From the NCBI GenBank assembly GCA_944388125.1, contig CALXHO010000008.1, forward strand, positions 1 to 63,416: DNA of 63,416 nt, written 5' to 3'. This stretch comes from an uncultured Gemmiger sp. (lineage in GTDB: Bacteria > Bacillota > Clostridia > Oscillospirales > Ruminococcaceae). This document shows, piece after piece, positions 7,854 through 16,345 of the stretch. The notes beneath the pieces are model-generated. The model was given only the letters and a program-made list of their open reading frames with translations, was not told the origin of the DNA and did not search any database. How positions within the stretch are numbered: position 1 is the stretch's first letter; the number at the start of each line of letters is the position of its first letter. The position numbers were made by a program, and so were the translations under genes.

Positions 7854-8765
7854 TTACCCGCAGCTCCCGGCGGCAAAGACCGTCAGGGTCAGCCGCAGGT
7901 TGCCGTTGGCCCGGATGGCGTCCCGGGCGGCGGCTGCGGCGTTGAGAAGCCGCTGGGCGTGTTTGGGGGCCAGCCCGGCGTAGCCGGGACGGCGCAGGGC
8001 CCCGCTGGCCAGACAGCAGGCCTGGCGCAGCACCGCCAGGGCGGCGGCGCGGTCCTTTTCCAGCCCCGCCATGAGGGCGGCGGCCCGGTAGGTGTCGTCC
8101 TGCTCCGCCGCCTTGCAGAAGTCCCGTGCCGTCTGCAGCGCCGTGCGCACGGCCACGTCCTGCACCGCGTCCAGGCAGGAGCCGATGTGCCCCTCGTAGA
8201 GAAAGGCCAGGTCATCCGCCTCGTCCCGGCTCAGCCGGGGCAGGGCCCGGCGCAGGACTTCTGCGCACTCGGCGGGGGGCACGGGGGCCAGGGTGTAGGC
8301 GGCGCAGCGGCTGCGGATGGTGGGCAGCACGCCGGCGGCGCTGGTGGCGGTGAAGAGGAAGAGCACCCCCTCCGGGGGCTCCTCGATGATCTTGAGCATG
8401 GCGTTGGCCGAGCTCTGGTTCAGGTCCTGGGCGCCGTAGACAAAGAGCACCCGCCCCCGGGCATCCGCCGACAGGGCCGAATGCTGGATGGCCTCCCGGG
8501 CGGCGCGGATGCGCTCCACCTTGATCTGACCGGAGGCACCCTCCCCCCGCAGGGAGATGCACTCGGTGTCCTCCCCCCGCAAGACGGCCTCGGCGTGGGG
8601 ACCGCCGTCGGGATAGAGGTAGTCCGCCGCAAGGCAGCGCGCGGCAAAGCCGGCGCCGCAGCCGCGTTCGCCGACCAGAAGGATACTGTGGGCCAGGCGT
8701 CCGGCGGCCAGCGCCGCCGCCAGGTCCTTTTTGAGTGCCGCGTTGCCGGCCAGACGGTCAAGCAT
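7854..8765 (-). CDS. holB: DNA polymerase III delta-prime subunit
   Basis: The 303-residue protein is the clamp-loader delta-prime subunit, which helps load the sliding clamp at replication forks. Seen in sequence: LAHSILLVGERGCGAGFAARCLA (a degenerate P-loop, as normal for a non-hydrolysing delta-prime), VLFVYGAQDLNQSSANAMLKIIEEPPEG (the conserved sensor and SRC neighbourhood), and TIRSRCAAY, the SRC motif of clamp loaders. Its ATG overlaps the darA stop codon (TGATG), so translation is coupled. The expected tmk is missing upstream, where a rhomboid-like gene lies instead. Confidence 0.88.
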   Translation of the reverse strand: MLDRLAGNAALKKDLAAALAAGRLAHSILLVGERGCGAGFAARCLAADYLYPDGGPHAEAVLRGEDTECISLRGEGASGQIKVERIRAAREAIQHSALSADARGRVLFVYGAQDLNQSSANAMLKIIEEPPEGVLFLFTATSAAGVLPTIRSRCAAYTLAPVPPAECAEVLRRALPRLSRDEADDLAFLYEGHIGSCLDAVQDVAVRTALQTARDFCKAAEQDDTYRAAALMAGLEKDRAAALAVLRQACCLASGALRRPGYAGLAPKHAQRLLNAAAAARDAIRANGNLRLTLTVFAAGSCG

Positions 8766-9088
8766 CACAGCTTTTCGAAGCGCTCCACATTGGTGACAAA
8801 GACGGTGGCGCCGCCCACGGTGACCTCGATGGGCATGGCGCTCTCGATGCCCAGACCGATGGAGGCGGTGCCGGGCACGATCTCGGTGCGCTGCTTGCAG
8901 CACTTGGAGATGCAGGCGATGCAGTCATCCACCCGCTCGTCCTCGGTGCCGATGAGCAGCGTCATGTTGCCCGCCATGAGGAAGCCGCCGGTGGTGGCCA
9001 GACGGGTGACGTAGAAGTGGGCCCGCAGCAGCTCGTTGCAGACCGCCTTGGAATCTTCCTTGTTGACAATAGCAGTGATCAGTTTCAT
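8765..9088 (-). CDS. darA: cyclic-di-AMP receptor, DarA/PstA family
   Basis: The 107-residue protein is a PII-like trimer that binds cyclic di-AMP in Firmicutes. The N-terminal MKLITAIVNKEDSKAVCNEL, the glycine loop TTGGFLMAGNMTLLIGTED and the C-terminal strand VTVGGATVFVTNVERFEKL agree in order and length with DarA/YaaQ. AGGAGGG lies 8 nt before the ATG. It leads the darA-holB-yaaT group and overlaps holB by one base. Its downstream partners are unknown in any species, so the presence of the gene only implies that the cell makes cyclic di-AMP. Confidence 0.93.
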   Translation of the reverse strand: MKLITAIVNKEDSKAVCNELLRAHFYVTRLATTGGFLMAGNMTLLIGTEDERVDDCIACISKCCKQRTEIVPGTASIGLGIESAMPIEVTVGGATVFVTNVERFEKL

Positions 9089-9197
9089 ACAATGATCCCT
9101 CCTTGGGAATTATTTGGCGTTATGGAATGGTCCCGAAAGCCCCGGGCAGCCGGGGCACAGGGCGCAGCCGCCGGATGGGCGGCGGGGAACACACAGG

Positions 9198-9845
9198 TTA
9201 CTTCCAGCGGTTGTTCCAGTCCCGGCGGCGCTTGTAGCTGACGACGGTGTCCCGGCACCAGCGCCACAGTTCCGGCCCGAAGAAGAGCAGGAAACCTGCC
9301 AGGCCGAACACCAGGCTCAGCTTGACCGACAGGCTGCCGAAGATGAACTGGATGGCCCAGAAGACGGCGGCGGCCCAGCCCAGCCACTTGATCTTCAGCG
9401 GGATGAGGAAGAAGAGCAGGATCTGCTGATCCGGCCACATCCAGGCGTAGGCGAAGAAGAGGCTGAGGAACAGCCCGGAGGTGGAGCCGTAGCCGGTGAT
9501 GAGGCAGCTGAGGATGGCGCCCGCCATGCCGGCGATCCAGTAGACCATAAAGCGGAAATCGCCCCAGGCCCGTTCCAGGGCGGTGCCCACCCACCAGTAG
9601 AAGTACTCTTCCAGCACCAGATAGAGGATGCGGGTGGTCAGGGTGGGAACAAAGATGAAGGTGACGGCCCGCCACAGCTGCAGATGGGTCAGCCCGTCCC
9701 GGGTGAGGGTGAGCAGGTCGTAGATGTGATAGTTGATGAACATGGTGATGAACCACACCACCACCTGGCCGATGATGACCAGATTCATGAGGTTGGGGAT
9801 GCTCCAGCGGCCGAAGCGGCGCTCGAGGCGGTCAATCCAACGCAT
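9198..9845 (-). CDS. rhomboid-like membrane protein, probably inactive
   Basis: The 215-residue polytopic protein has about six membrane helices. It shows rhomboid landmarks: a WRAVTFIFVPT loop after helix 1, then WWVGTALERAWGDFRFMVYW, and a GYGSTSGLFLSLFF segment where the catalytic GxSG helix should be. The C-terminal catalytic His (GHxxG) is not visible; that helix reads SVKLSLVFGLAGFLLFF. It is therefore likely a pseudoprotease, or a more distant relative. The ATG at 9845 has GGAGG four bases upstream. Its promoter overlaps a striking palindrome at 9931-9951. Confidence 0.7.
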   Translation of the reverse strand: MRWIDRLERRFGRWSIPNLMNLVIIGQVVVWFITMFINYHIYDLLTLTRDGLTHLQLWRAVTFIFVPTLTTRILYLVLEEYFYWWVGTALERAWGDFRFMVYWIAGMAGAILSCLITGYGSTSGLFLSLFFAYAWMWPDQQILLFFLIPLKIKWLGWAAAVFWAIQFIFGSLSVKLSLVFGLAGFLLFFGPELWRWCRDTVVSYKRRRDWNNRWK

Positions 9846-9908
9846 AATGCCTCCATAGCTTTTTGTTGTACGGCGGATATTGCCCGCCGGAGGTTGTTTT
9901 GTCCGTTT

Positions 9909-9951
9909 ATTGTAGCATTTTCCGGGGGTCAGTTCAACAATTTGTTGAGTT
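9909..9951 (-). promoter_or_regulatory. promoter and palindromic operator of the rhomboid-like gene
   Basis: On the minus strand, TTGAAC (9932-9937), 17 nt, TACAAT (9909-9914). The -35 is embedded in CAACAATTTGTTG (9935-9947), the core of a 21-bp near-perfect palindrome at 9931-9951 with one mismatch per arm. This arrangement suits a repressor. No regulator gene is adjacent. Confidence 0.65.
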
Positions 9952-10481
9952 CCCGCCCCCGCAAAAGGGGGTCGAAATGATACGTTCTGGAAAATCCACA
10001 GGGTTTTTAACAGTTTCAACAGAGTTTTCAACATTTTCAACGTGGAATACTCGTATACGATCTGTAAAATCCCCTTTTGCGCATACGCAGTGAACCACCC
10101 GGCCCCGCATGGAAATTTGGACCATCTTTGCCCCGGATACTTGAAATTGAAAAACAACGAATAAACGATGAAAACGTGGCAAAACCTGTCCGCCGCAGGG
10201 GCAAAAACGTCCGGGCATCATATACAATATTATACGCCGGATGCTTCCCGCTTGCAATCAAAACAGGGCGAAAGCCGCGCAGGTTTTCCACCTTGCCCCC
10301 AAGGGGGTCAGATGGTATACTTTTGGTGGAAAACCCTGTTTTTGTGGAAAACTTTTCCCCATCCCCCGCCGCAGAGCGTCGAAAACGGGGGAACGGAGCG
10401 GAAAACCGTCGCCGCCGGGCGGGCAAGGTCCCGTCGGCCGGGCGTTTTCCCGGCCGGGGGCAGGAGAGGAGGGCAGCGGCC
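9952..10481. other. 530-bp AT-rich gap without genes
   Basis: No credible coding sequence. It holds three close copies of a TTTCAAC element (10013-10020, 10025-10032, 10034-10041), the perfect palindrome TCGTATACGA (10051-10060), and a few near-matches to DnaA boxes, such as AATCCACA (9993-10000) and TTTGTGGAAAA (about 10338-10348). GC content is lower than the flanks until about 10370. Function not assigned. Confidence 0.4.
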
Positions 10482-11219
10482 ATGGTATATGTGACGGGGG
10501 ACCTGCACGGCGACGCCGAGGAACTGCTGCGGCGCGCCCGTCCCCTGGACCGGGAGGACACCCTCATCGTCTGCGGGGACTTCGGCCTGCTGTGGAAGGG
10601 CACCCGGCGGGAACGGCTGCGGCTGGACCTGCTCAACGGGCGGCTGCACTGCCGGGTCTGCTTTGTCTGCGGCAACCATGAGAACTTCGACCTGCTGGAA
10701 CACTACCCCATCAGCGGGTTTGCAGGCGGGCTGGTCCACCGCATCCGGCCCCGCATCTGCCACCTCATGCGGGGGCAGGTGTTCGAGCTGGAGGGCCGCA
10801 CCCTCTTTACCATGGGCGGGGCCTCCTCCCATGACATCCCCGACGGCATCCTGGACCCCCGGGACCCGGATTTTGCCGCCCGGCGGCGGGCACTGGATGC
10901 CCGGGGCGGCCATTACCGCATCCGGCGGGTGTCCTGGTGGCCCCAGGAACTGCCCCGCCCCCGGGAGCTGTCCATGGGAATGCGAAATCTCCAGCGGCAG
11001 GACTGGCGGGTGGACTACATCATCACCCACTGCCTGCCCTCCTCGGTGCAGGATGTGTTCAGCGGCGGGTTCTACACCCACGACCGCCTCACCGACTATC
11101 TGGAGACGGTGCGCCGCCGGTGTGAGTTCACCCGCTGGTACTGCGGCCACTACCACCACGAGCGGCTGTACGGCGGCCGGTATCAGGTGCTCTACCAGAG
11201 CGTGGTGCCCCTGTGGTGA
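10482..11219 (+). CDS. calcineurin-like metallophosphoesterase
   Basis: The 245-residue enzyme hydrolyses a phosphoester with two metal ions; the substrate is not evident. All metal-binding motifs are in order: GDLHGD (residues 6-11), CGDFG (about 31-35), GNHENFD, ITHCLP and GHYHHE. The motif spacing fits the family found in gut Firmicute genomes as a single-domain cytoplasmic protein. The ATG at 10482 follows GAGGAGGG with 8 nt spacing. It is a single-gene unit with its own terminator. Codon use matches the neighbours. Confidence 0.9.
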   Translation: MVYVTGDLHGDAEELLRRARPLDREDTLIVCGDFGLLWKGTRRERLRLDLLNGRLHCRVCFVCGNHENFDLLEHYPISGFAGGLVHRIRPRICHLMRGQVFELEGRTLFTMGGASSHDIPDGILDPRDPDFAARRRALDARGGHYRIRRVSWWPQELPRPRELSMGMRNLQRQDWRVDYIITHCLPSSVQDVFSGGFYTHDRLTDYLETVRRRCEFTRWYCGHYHHERLYGGRYQVLYQSVVPLW

Positions 11220-11258
11220 ACCGCCGCCCCGCCCGTCCCCGGCGGCAGGAGAAACAGC

Positions 11259-11305
11259 AACACGCCCCGCCCCGGCTTTTTCAGCCCGGGACGGGGCGTG
11301 TTTTG
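11259..11305. terminator. bidirectional terminator
   Basis: AACACGCCCCG and CGGGGCGTGTT pair around an inner CCGGGCT helix, with T runs on the plus strand. It lies between the convergent phosphoesterase gene and the 11327 gene. Confidence 0.8.
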
Positions 11306-11326
11306 GTTTTTATGTCTGAGGAAAAA

Positions 11327-11845
11327 TCAGAACAGCTTCTGCTTCTGGGCGGGCTTGGGGTCAAAGGGAGTGGCCTCGTGGTGGCGGCGGACAAAGACCA
11401 TGCGGGTGCGCTCCTCGGTGCCCTTGCCCCGGGCCTTGGGCACGGTGGCAAAGGTGCGGCTGATGTTGTAGTAGCCCCGCAGATGCTGCACCAGGTACTG
11501 GGCCACGGCGGGCAGACAGTCGGTGTCCTCAATGTTTTCGTAGTTGTAGTCGCCGTAGCGGAAGGTGGTTTTCTCCCCGTCCACCAGCAGGGTGATGCTC
11601 TCGGCGTCCAGCTGGATCTCATCCACCACCGACTGCTTCAGCCCGGCGGTGCCGCACTCGGCGGCCAGCTTTTCCGCCCGGGCCCGCTGGTCCAGGGGGA
11701 CCGACTGAGGGTCCAGCTGCTCGCTGCCCCGCTGGCCGATCTCCAGCAGAATGTCCCGCATCATGCGGCTCTCCACCAGGGGCCGGATCTTCTCCCGGGC
11801 CCGCGCCTCCCCCGTCTTGGTGTAGATCTTTTGGAAAATCCCCAT
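11327..11845 (-). CDS. conserved cytoplasmic protein of unknown function
   Basis: I do not recognise this 172-residue protein. It begins MGIFQKIYTKTGEARAREKI, is charged, has no signal peptide or membrane helix, and ends with a basic KPAQKQKLF tail. The middle (VVDEIQLDAESITLLVDGEK) looks like a small alpha-beta domain, and a Tyr-rich segment (RYGDYNYENIED) follows. GGAGGGG lies about 10 nt before the ATG at 11845; longer readings lack support. It lies just downstream of the arginine operon terminator and may be transcribed alone. Confidence 0.65.
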   Translation of the reverse strand: MGIFQKIYTKTGEARAREKIRPLVESRMMRDILLEIGQRGSEQLDPQSVPLDQRARAEKLAAECGTAGLKQSVVDEIQLDAESITLLVDGEKTTFRYGDYNYENIEDTDCLPAVAQYLVQHLRGYYNISRTFATVPKARGKGTEERTRMVFVRRHHEATPFDPKPAQKQKLF

Positions 11846-11892
11846 CCGACAAACCCCTCCTGCCGGGCGCTTTTGCGCCCACGTCCATGACA

Positions 11893-11927
11893 AACAAACA
11901 TCCGGACAGTGCCGCACACTGTCCGGA
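11893..11927 (-). terminator. terminator of the argCJBDF operon
   Basis: TCCGGACAGTG and CACTGTCCGGA form an 11-bp stem with a 5-nt loop. On the minus strand TGTTTGTTTGT follows. It ends the operon 67 bases after argF. Confidence 0.75.
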
Positions 11928-11993
11928 TTCTATTATATCATATGGCGGGGTTTCCGCGCCAGTCCCCTTTGGCGAAAGAATCTGGCAATCGGC

Positions 11994-12908
11994 TCACCGT
12001 CCTGCCAGCAGAATGGACAGCACGGCCTTCTCCACATGGAGACGGTTTTCCGCCTCGTCGAAGATCTCGCCGGCATGGGCTTCCAGCACCTCGTCGGTGA
12101 TCTCCTCCCCCCGGTGGGCGGGCAGGGGATGCTGCACCATGCAGTCGGCCTTTGCCAGCTTGAGGCGCTGTGCGTCCACACAGTAGCCCGCAAAATCCCG
12201 GCGGCGGCGGTCGGTCTCCCGCTCCATGCCCATGCTGATCCATACGTCGGTGAACAGCACGTCGGCGTCCCGGGCGGCCTCGTCCGGGTCGGTGACCAGC
12301 CGGAAGCGGTCGCCGTACTGTTTTGCCATCATGAGCACGTCGGCGGCGGGGCGGTAGCCCTTGGGGCAGGCGGCCACCATGGTCATGCCCGCTTTCAGGC
12401 AGCCCACGATCAGGCTGTTGGCCATGTTGTAGCCGTCCCCGATGAACCCGGCTTTCAGCCCTTCCAGACGGCCCTTGCGCTCGCGGACCGTCATCAGGTC
12501 GGCCAGCACCTGCAGGGGATGGCCGTAGTCAGTCATGCCGGAGATCACCGGCACGCCGCTCCACTGGGCCAGGGCCTCCACCTCGCTCTGCTTGTAGGTG
12601 CGGTAGATGATGGCGTCATAGTACCGGCCCAGCACCCGGGCGGTGTCCTGGATGGGCTCGCCCCGGGCGATCTGCAGCTCGGTGGCGGCGTTGAGGAAGG
12701 TCCCCAGCCCGCCCATCTGGTAGATGCCCACCTCAAAGCTGGTGCGGGTGCGGGTGGAGTTCTTGCCGAAAATCAGGGCCACCGATTTTCCGGCCAGGTC
12801 CTTGGGATCGCTGCCCTGGCGGTGCAGCTTTTTCAGGGTGTCGGCCACGTCCAGCACATGGAGGATCTCCTCCGGGGACAGGTCCCCCATCTTCAACAGA
12901 TGCTTCAT
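11994..12908 (-). CDS. argF: ornithine carbamoyltransferase
   Basis: Forms citrulline from ornithine and carbamoyl phosphate in the cytoplasm; it acts between ArgJ and ArgG. The 304-residue protein has the carbamoyl-phosphate loop STRTRT (51-56), the ornithine SMG loop (DVWISMG, 221-227) and PAHRGEEITDEV near the C-terminus. The family motif His-Cys-Leu-Pro reads His-Pro-Leu-Pro here (260-263). The Cys normally sits by the ornithine side chain and aspartate carbamoyltransferases have HPLP, so this is odd, though the SMG loop and operon still argue for OTCase. The start is ATG 12908; an in-frame GTG at 12914 directly after the argD stop is possible. Confidence 0.93.
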   Translation of the reverse strand: MKHLLKMGDLSPEEILHVLDVADTLKKLHRQGSDPKDLAGKSVALIFGKNSTRTRTSFEVGIYQMGGLGTFLNAATELQIARGEPIQDTARVLGRYYDAIIYRTYKQSEVEALAQWSGVPVISGMTDYGHPLQVLADLMTVRERKGRLEGLKAGFIGDGYNMANSLIVGCLKAGMTMVAACPKGYRPAADVLMMAKQYGDRFRLVTDPDEAARDADVLFTDVWISMGMERETDRRRRDFAGYCVDAQRLKLAKADCMVQHPLPAHRGEEITDEVLEAHAGEIFDEAENRLHVEKAVLSILLAGR

Positions 12909-12914
12909 CGTCAC

Positions 12915-14120
12915 TCACTCTCCCGTCTGGTCGTCGGCGGGGATCTCGGCCAGGACCTCGCCCAGGATCGCCACGGCTTTGTCCACGTCCTCCGGCGCCA
13001 GGATGAGGGGCGGCAGCAGGCGGATGCGGTCCTTGGCGGTGAGCACCAGCAGGCCGTGGTGCTCGCAGAGGGTGCGCACCTCGGAGGCCTTGCGCCCGCC
13101 CTTGAGGGCGATGCCCACCATCAGGCCCAGACCGGTGACGGCCTCCACCTCGGGCAGCTTGGCAAGGCCCTCCCGCAGGCGGGCGGCGCAGGCGTTGATG
13201 TTGTCAAAGAAGGCGTCGTCCATCCGGTCCAGCACCACGCAGGCACCGGCGCAGACCACCGGGTTGCCCCCGAAGGTGGACCCGTGGGAGCCGGGGCCCA
13301 TGGTGTCGGCCACCTTCTCCTTCATGAGCACGGCGCCGATGGGCAGGCCCCCGCCCAGGCCCTTGGCCAGGGTGACGATGTCGGGCTGGAGGGCAAAGTG
13401 CTGGGACGCCAGGAAGGTGCCGGTGCGGCCCACACCGGTCTGGACCTCGTCCACAATGAGGAGGATGTCTTTCTCGGCGCAGAGGGCGGCCACGTCGTGG
13501 ACGTAGTCGGCGTCCAGGGCCACCACGCCGCCCTCCCCCTGGACCAGCTCCATCATGACGGCGCAGACGTCCCCGGGGAGGATGGCCTGGCGCAGGGCGT
13601 CCAGGTCGTTGGCGGGCACATAGCCGAAGTTCTCGGGGAAGGGCCCGAAATCGTGGTGGAAGACATCCTGGCCGGTGGCGGTCAGGGTAGCCAGGGTGCG
13701 GCCGTGGAAGGAGTTCACCAGGCTGATGACCTTGCTGCGGCCGGGGCCGTAGGTGGTGACGCTGTACTTGCGGGCACACTTGATGGCGCCCTCGTTGGCC
13801 TCGGCGCCGGAGTTGCCGAAAAAGACCTTGTCCATGCCGGTGAGCTTGCAGAGCTTGCGGGCCAGCTTGGTGCAGGGTGCGGTGTAGTACAGGTTGGAGG
13901 TGTGCTGCAGCTGGGCGGCCTGGTCGGCCACGGCGGCGGCCCATTCGGGGTCGGCGTAGCCCAGGGCGTTGACGCCGATGCCGGAGGTGAAGTCCAGGTA
14001 GGACTTGCCGTCGGCATCCCAGGCGGTCATGCCGCTGCCCCGCTCGATGACGATGGGGCTGCGGGCGTAGGTGTGCAGCACGTATTTTTTATCCCGTTTG
14101 ATGATCTTGTCGGTGTTCAT
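12915..14120 (-). CDS. argD: acetylornithine aminotransferase
   Basis: Transfers the amino group of glutamate to N-acetylglutamate semialdehyde with PLP, giving N-acetylornithine. The 401-residue class III aminotransferase shows FTSGIGVNALGYADPEW near residue 45, GNSGAEANEGAIKCAR (102-117), the PLP-interacting DEVQTGVGRTG (224-234) and the Schiff-base lysine in TLAKGLGGGLPIGA (Lys253). It is fourth in argCJBDF. The argF coding region follows at once, so the two are probably co-translated. Confidence 0.96.
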   Translation of the reverse strand: MNTDKIIKRDKKYVLHTYARSPIVIERGSGMTAWDADGKSYLDFTSGIGVNALGYADPEWAAAVADQAAQLQHTSNLYYTAPCTKLARKLCKLTGMDKVFFGNSGAEANEGAIKCARKYSVTTYGPGRSKVISLVNSFHGRTLATLTATGQDVFHHDFGPFPENFGYVPANDLDALRQAILPGDVCAVMMELVQGEGGVVALDADYVHDVAALCAEKDILLIVDEVQTGVGRTGTFLASQHFALQPDIVTLAKGLGGGLPIGAVLMKEKVADTMGPGSHGSTFGGNPVVCAGACVVLDRMDDAFFDNINACAARLREGLAKLPEVEAVTGLGLMVGIALKGGRKASEVRTLCEHHGLLVLTAKDRIRLLPPLILAPEDVDKAVAILGEVLAEIPADDQTGE

Positions 14121-14156
14121 GGCAGATACCTCGCTTGTGTGGGGGGAAAGGGCGGC

Positions 14157-15011
14157 TCAGCGGCTGCCCCGGCGGTAGAACAGGGTGCCGGAGCCGCGGT
14201 CGGAGAACATCTCCAGAAGGACCGAGTGGGGCACCCGGCCGTCGATGATGACCGCCTCGTGGACGCCCTCGTAGATGGCGTCGGCCATGCCGTCGATCTT
14301 GGGGATCATGCCCCCCGCAATGACGCCCGCGGCCTTGTAGCCGGCGATCTCGGACAGTTCCACCTCGGGGATGAGGGTGCTCTCGTCGTCCTTGTTGTAC
14401 AGCAGGCCCACGATGTCGGTCATGCTCACCAGCTTTTCGGCGTGCAGGGCGATGGCAATGGCCGCGGCGGCGGTGTCGGCGTTGATGTTGTAGGCGATGC
14501 CGTTGTCATCCATGCCCACCGTGGCGATGACGGGGATGAAGCCGTCGCTGAGCAGATGCTCCACCAGGGTGGTGTCCACCTTCTCCACATTGCCCACATA
14601 GCCCAGGTCGGCGTCGGTCTTGCGGGAGCAGGTGATGAGATGGCCGTCCATGCCGCAGAGTCCCACGCCACGGCCCTTGAGCAGGGCCACCAGGTCCTTG
14701 TTGACCTGGCCCGCCAGCACCTGCTGGACGATGGCCATGGTCTCCTTGTCGGTGTAGCGCAGGCCGTTGACGAATTTCGACTCCTTGCCCACCTTTTTGA
14801 GCATGGCGTTGATGGCGGGGCCGCCGCCGTGGACCAGCACCACCCGCACGCCCAGCAGGGTGAGGGTGACCAGGTCGTTCATGACGGCCAGTTTCAGCTC
14901 GTCATTGACCATAGCGTTGCCGCCGTACTTGATGACCAGCGTCTTGCCGTGGTATTTCTGGATGTACGGCGTTGCCTCCGAAAACAGCAGCGCCATCTCT
15001 TCGTTTTTCAT
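14157..15011 (-). CDS. argB: acetylglutamate kinase
   Basis: Phosphorylates N-acetylglutamate, the second step of the acetylated ornithine route. The 284-residue protein has the amino-acid-kinase features VIKYGGNAM (phosphate loop), VLVHGGGPAIN, NINADTAA and GGMIPK. The N-terminal helix (MKNEEMALLFSEATPYIQKYHGK) is of the length found in arginine-inhibited hexameric enzymes, so feedback inhibition by arginine is plausible but inferred. The ATG at 15011 has GGAGG 9 nt upstream; earlier in-frame codons lack a ribosome site. Confidence 0.96.
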   Translation of the reverse strand: MKNEEMALLFSEATPYIQKYHGKTLVIKYGGNAMVNDELKLAVMNDLVTLTLLGVRVVLVHGGGPAINAMLKKVGKESKFVNGLRYTDKETMAIVQQVLAGQVNKDLVALLKGRGVGLCGMDGHLITCSRKTDADLGYVGNVEKVDTTLVEHLLSDGFIPVIATVGMDDNGIAYNINADTAAAAIAIALHAEKLVSMTDIVGLLYNKDDESTLIPEVELSEIAGYKAAGVIAGGMIPKIDGMADAIYEGVHEAVIIDGRVPHSVLLEMFSDRGSGTLFYRRGSR

Positions 15012-15061
15012 GGGCGGATGCCTCCGATCGAAAAAGTAAGGATGCCTGAAAGGGCTGCCCG

Positions 15062-16297
15062 TCAGGTGCGGTAGTCGCCGTTGATCTTGACGTAGTCGTA
15101 GGTCAGATCGCAGCCCCAGGCCTTGGCCTGGGCGTCGCCGCAGCCCAGATCCACGAGAATGTCGATCTCGTCCTCCTTCAGGACCTTGGCGGCCTCCTCC
15201 TCGCTGTACGGATGGTAGGCGGCGTTCTCGCAGACAAAGACCTCCCCGGCCTTGGAGCGCAGCCGCACGGAAGTATGGTCGATGGAGAAATCCCCCGGGG
15301 TGTAGCCGATGGCGCAGAGCACACGGCCCCAGTTGGCGTCGGCGCCGAACATGGCCGCCTTGAACAGGGTGGAGTGGATGACGCTCCGGGAGACGGCCCG
15401 GGCGATCTCCAGGGTGGGGGCGTGGGTGACGGTGCATTCCAGCAGCTTGGTGGCGCCCTCGCCGTCGCCGGCCAGCTCACGGCAGAGCTGCTCGGCCACC
15501 TGGGTCAGGGCCGCCACAAAGACGGTGTAGTCCTCGCTGTCGGCGGCCACGGGGGCGTTGCCCGCCAGGCCGGAGGCCAGCAGCAGCACCGTGTCGTTGG
15601 TGGAGGTGTCGCCGTCCACCGAGATCTGGTTGAAGGTGGCGGGGACCACCTGGGACAGGGCTTTCTGCAGCACCTCATGGGACAGGACGGCGTCGGTGGT
15701 CATGAAGAGCAGCATGGTGGCCATGTTGGGGTGGATCATGCCGGAGCCCTTGGCGATGGCGCCCAGGCGGCAGACCTTGCCGCCGATGGTGAACTCCACG
15801 GCAGCCTGCTTGGGATGGGTGTCGGTGGTCATGATGGCGGTGGCGGCGGCCAGGCTGCCGGCGGGGCTGCTGTCCAGCTGGGAGGCAGCGTCGGGGACAC
15901 CGGCCTGGAAAGGCTCGATGCTCATGGCCTGGCCGATGACGCCGGTGGAGGCGGGCAGCACGTCGGCTTCCGCCACGCCCAGGGCCTGGGCGGTGAGGGC
16001 GCAGACGTCCTTGGCCAGCTGGACGCCATTGGGGGCGCAGGTGTTGGCGTTGCCGCTGTTGACCACGATGGCCTGGGCGTAGCCGTCGGCCAGATGCTCC
16101 CGGTCCACCGTGATGGGGGCACCGTACACCTTGTTGGTGGTGTAGCAGGCGGCGCCGGTGCAGCGGACGTCGGCCTTGATGATGGCCAGGTCAGGCTTTG
16201 TATGGTTGTGGCGGATGCCGCAGTGCACACCGGCGGCGGAAAATCCCTGGGGAGCGCAGATGCCGCCCTCCACGGGGGTGAGCTGAATGTTTTCCAT
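15062..16297 (-). CDS. argJ: bifunctional ornithine acetyltransferase / N-acetylglutamate synthase
   Basis: Moves the acetyl group from acetylornithine to glutamate, and in bifunctional forms also makes N-acetylglutamate from acetyl-CoA. The 411-residue precursor contains the self-cleavage site in HPNMATMLLF: cleavage before Thr194 creates the two subunits and the nucleophile. KGSGMIHPN, SVDGDTSTND and the C-terminal YDYVKINGDYRT are family hallmarks. No separate argA or argE is in the window, which fits a recycling ArgJ. It lies between argC and argB. Confidence 0.96.
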   Translation of the reverse strand: MENIQLTPVEGGICAPQGFSAAGVHCGIRHNHTKPDLAIIKADVRCTGAACYTTNKVYGAPITVDREHLADGYAQAIVVNSGNANTCAPNGVQLAKDVCALTAQALGVAEADVLPASTGVIGQAMSIEPFQAGVPDAASQLDSSPAGSLAAATAIMTTDTHPKQAAVEFTIGGKVCRLGAIAKGSGMIHPNMATMLLFMTTDAVLSHEVLQKALSQVVPATFNQISVDGDTSTNDTVLLLASGLAGNAPVAADSEDYTVFVAALTQVAEQLCRELAGDGEGATKLLECTVTHAPTLEIARAVSRSVIHSTLFKAAMFGADANWGRVLCAIGYTPGDFSIDHTSVRLRSKAGEVFVCENAAYHPYSEEEAAKVLKEDEIDILVDLGCGDAQAKAWGCDLTYDYVKINGDYRT

Positions 16298-16345
16298 GAT
16301 TCCTTCTCTTCTCTCTGTCGGAATTTGTTGTGTCAGATGGGGGGC

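Noticed and set aside
9952-10481. Chromosome origin suggested by DnaA-box-like words near holB
   Set aside because: Boxes are few and imperfect, no dnaA or dnaN is present, and no clear AT-rich unwinding repeats accompany them. Kept only as an unexplained region.
12036-15074. A 1012-codon plus-strand open frame antisense to the arginine genes
   Set aside because: It is a shadow of GC-rich third positions in argF, argD and argB: low-complexity Gly/His/Gln/Val text, no ribosome site and no family match. The same holds for the very long frames at 43120-46233 and 56122-59550.
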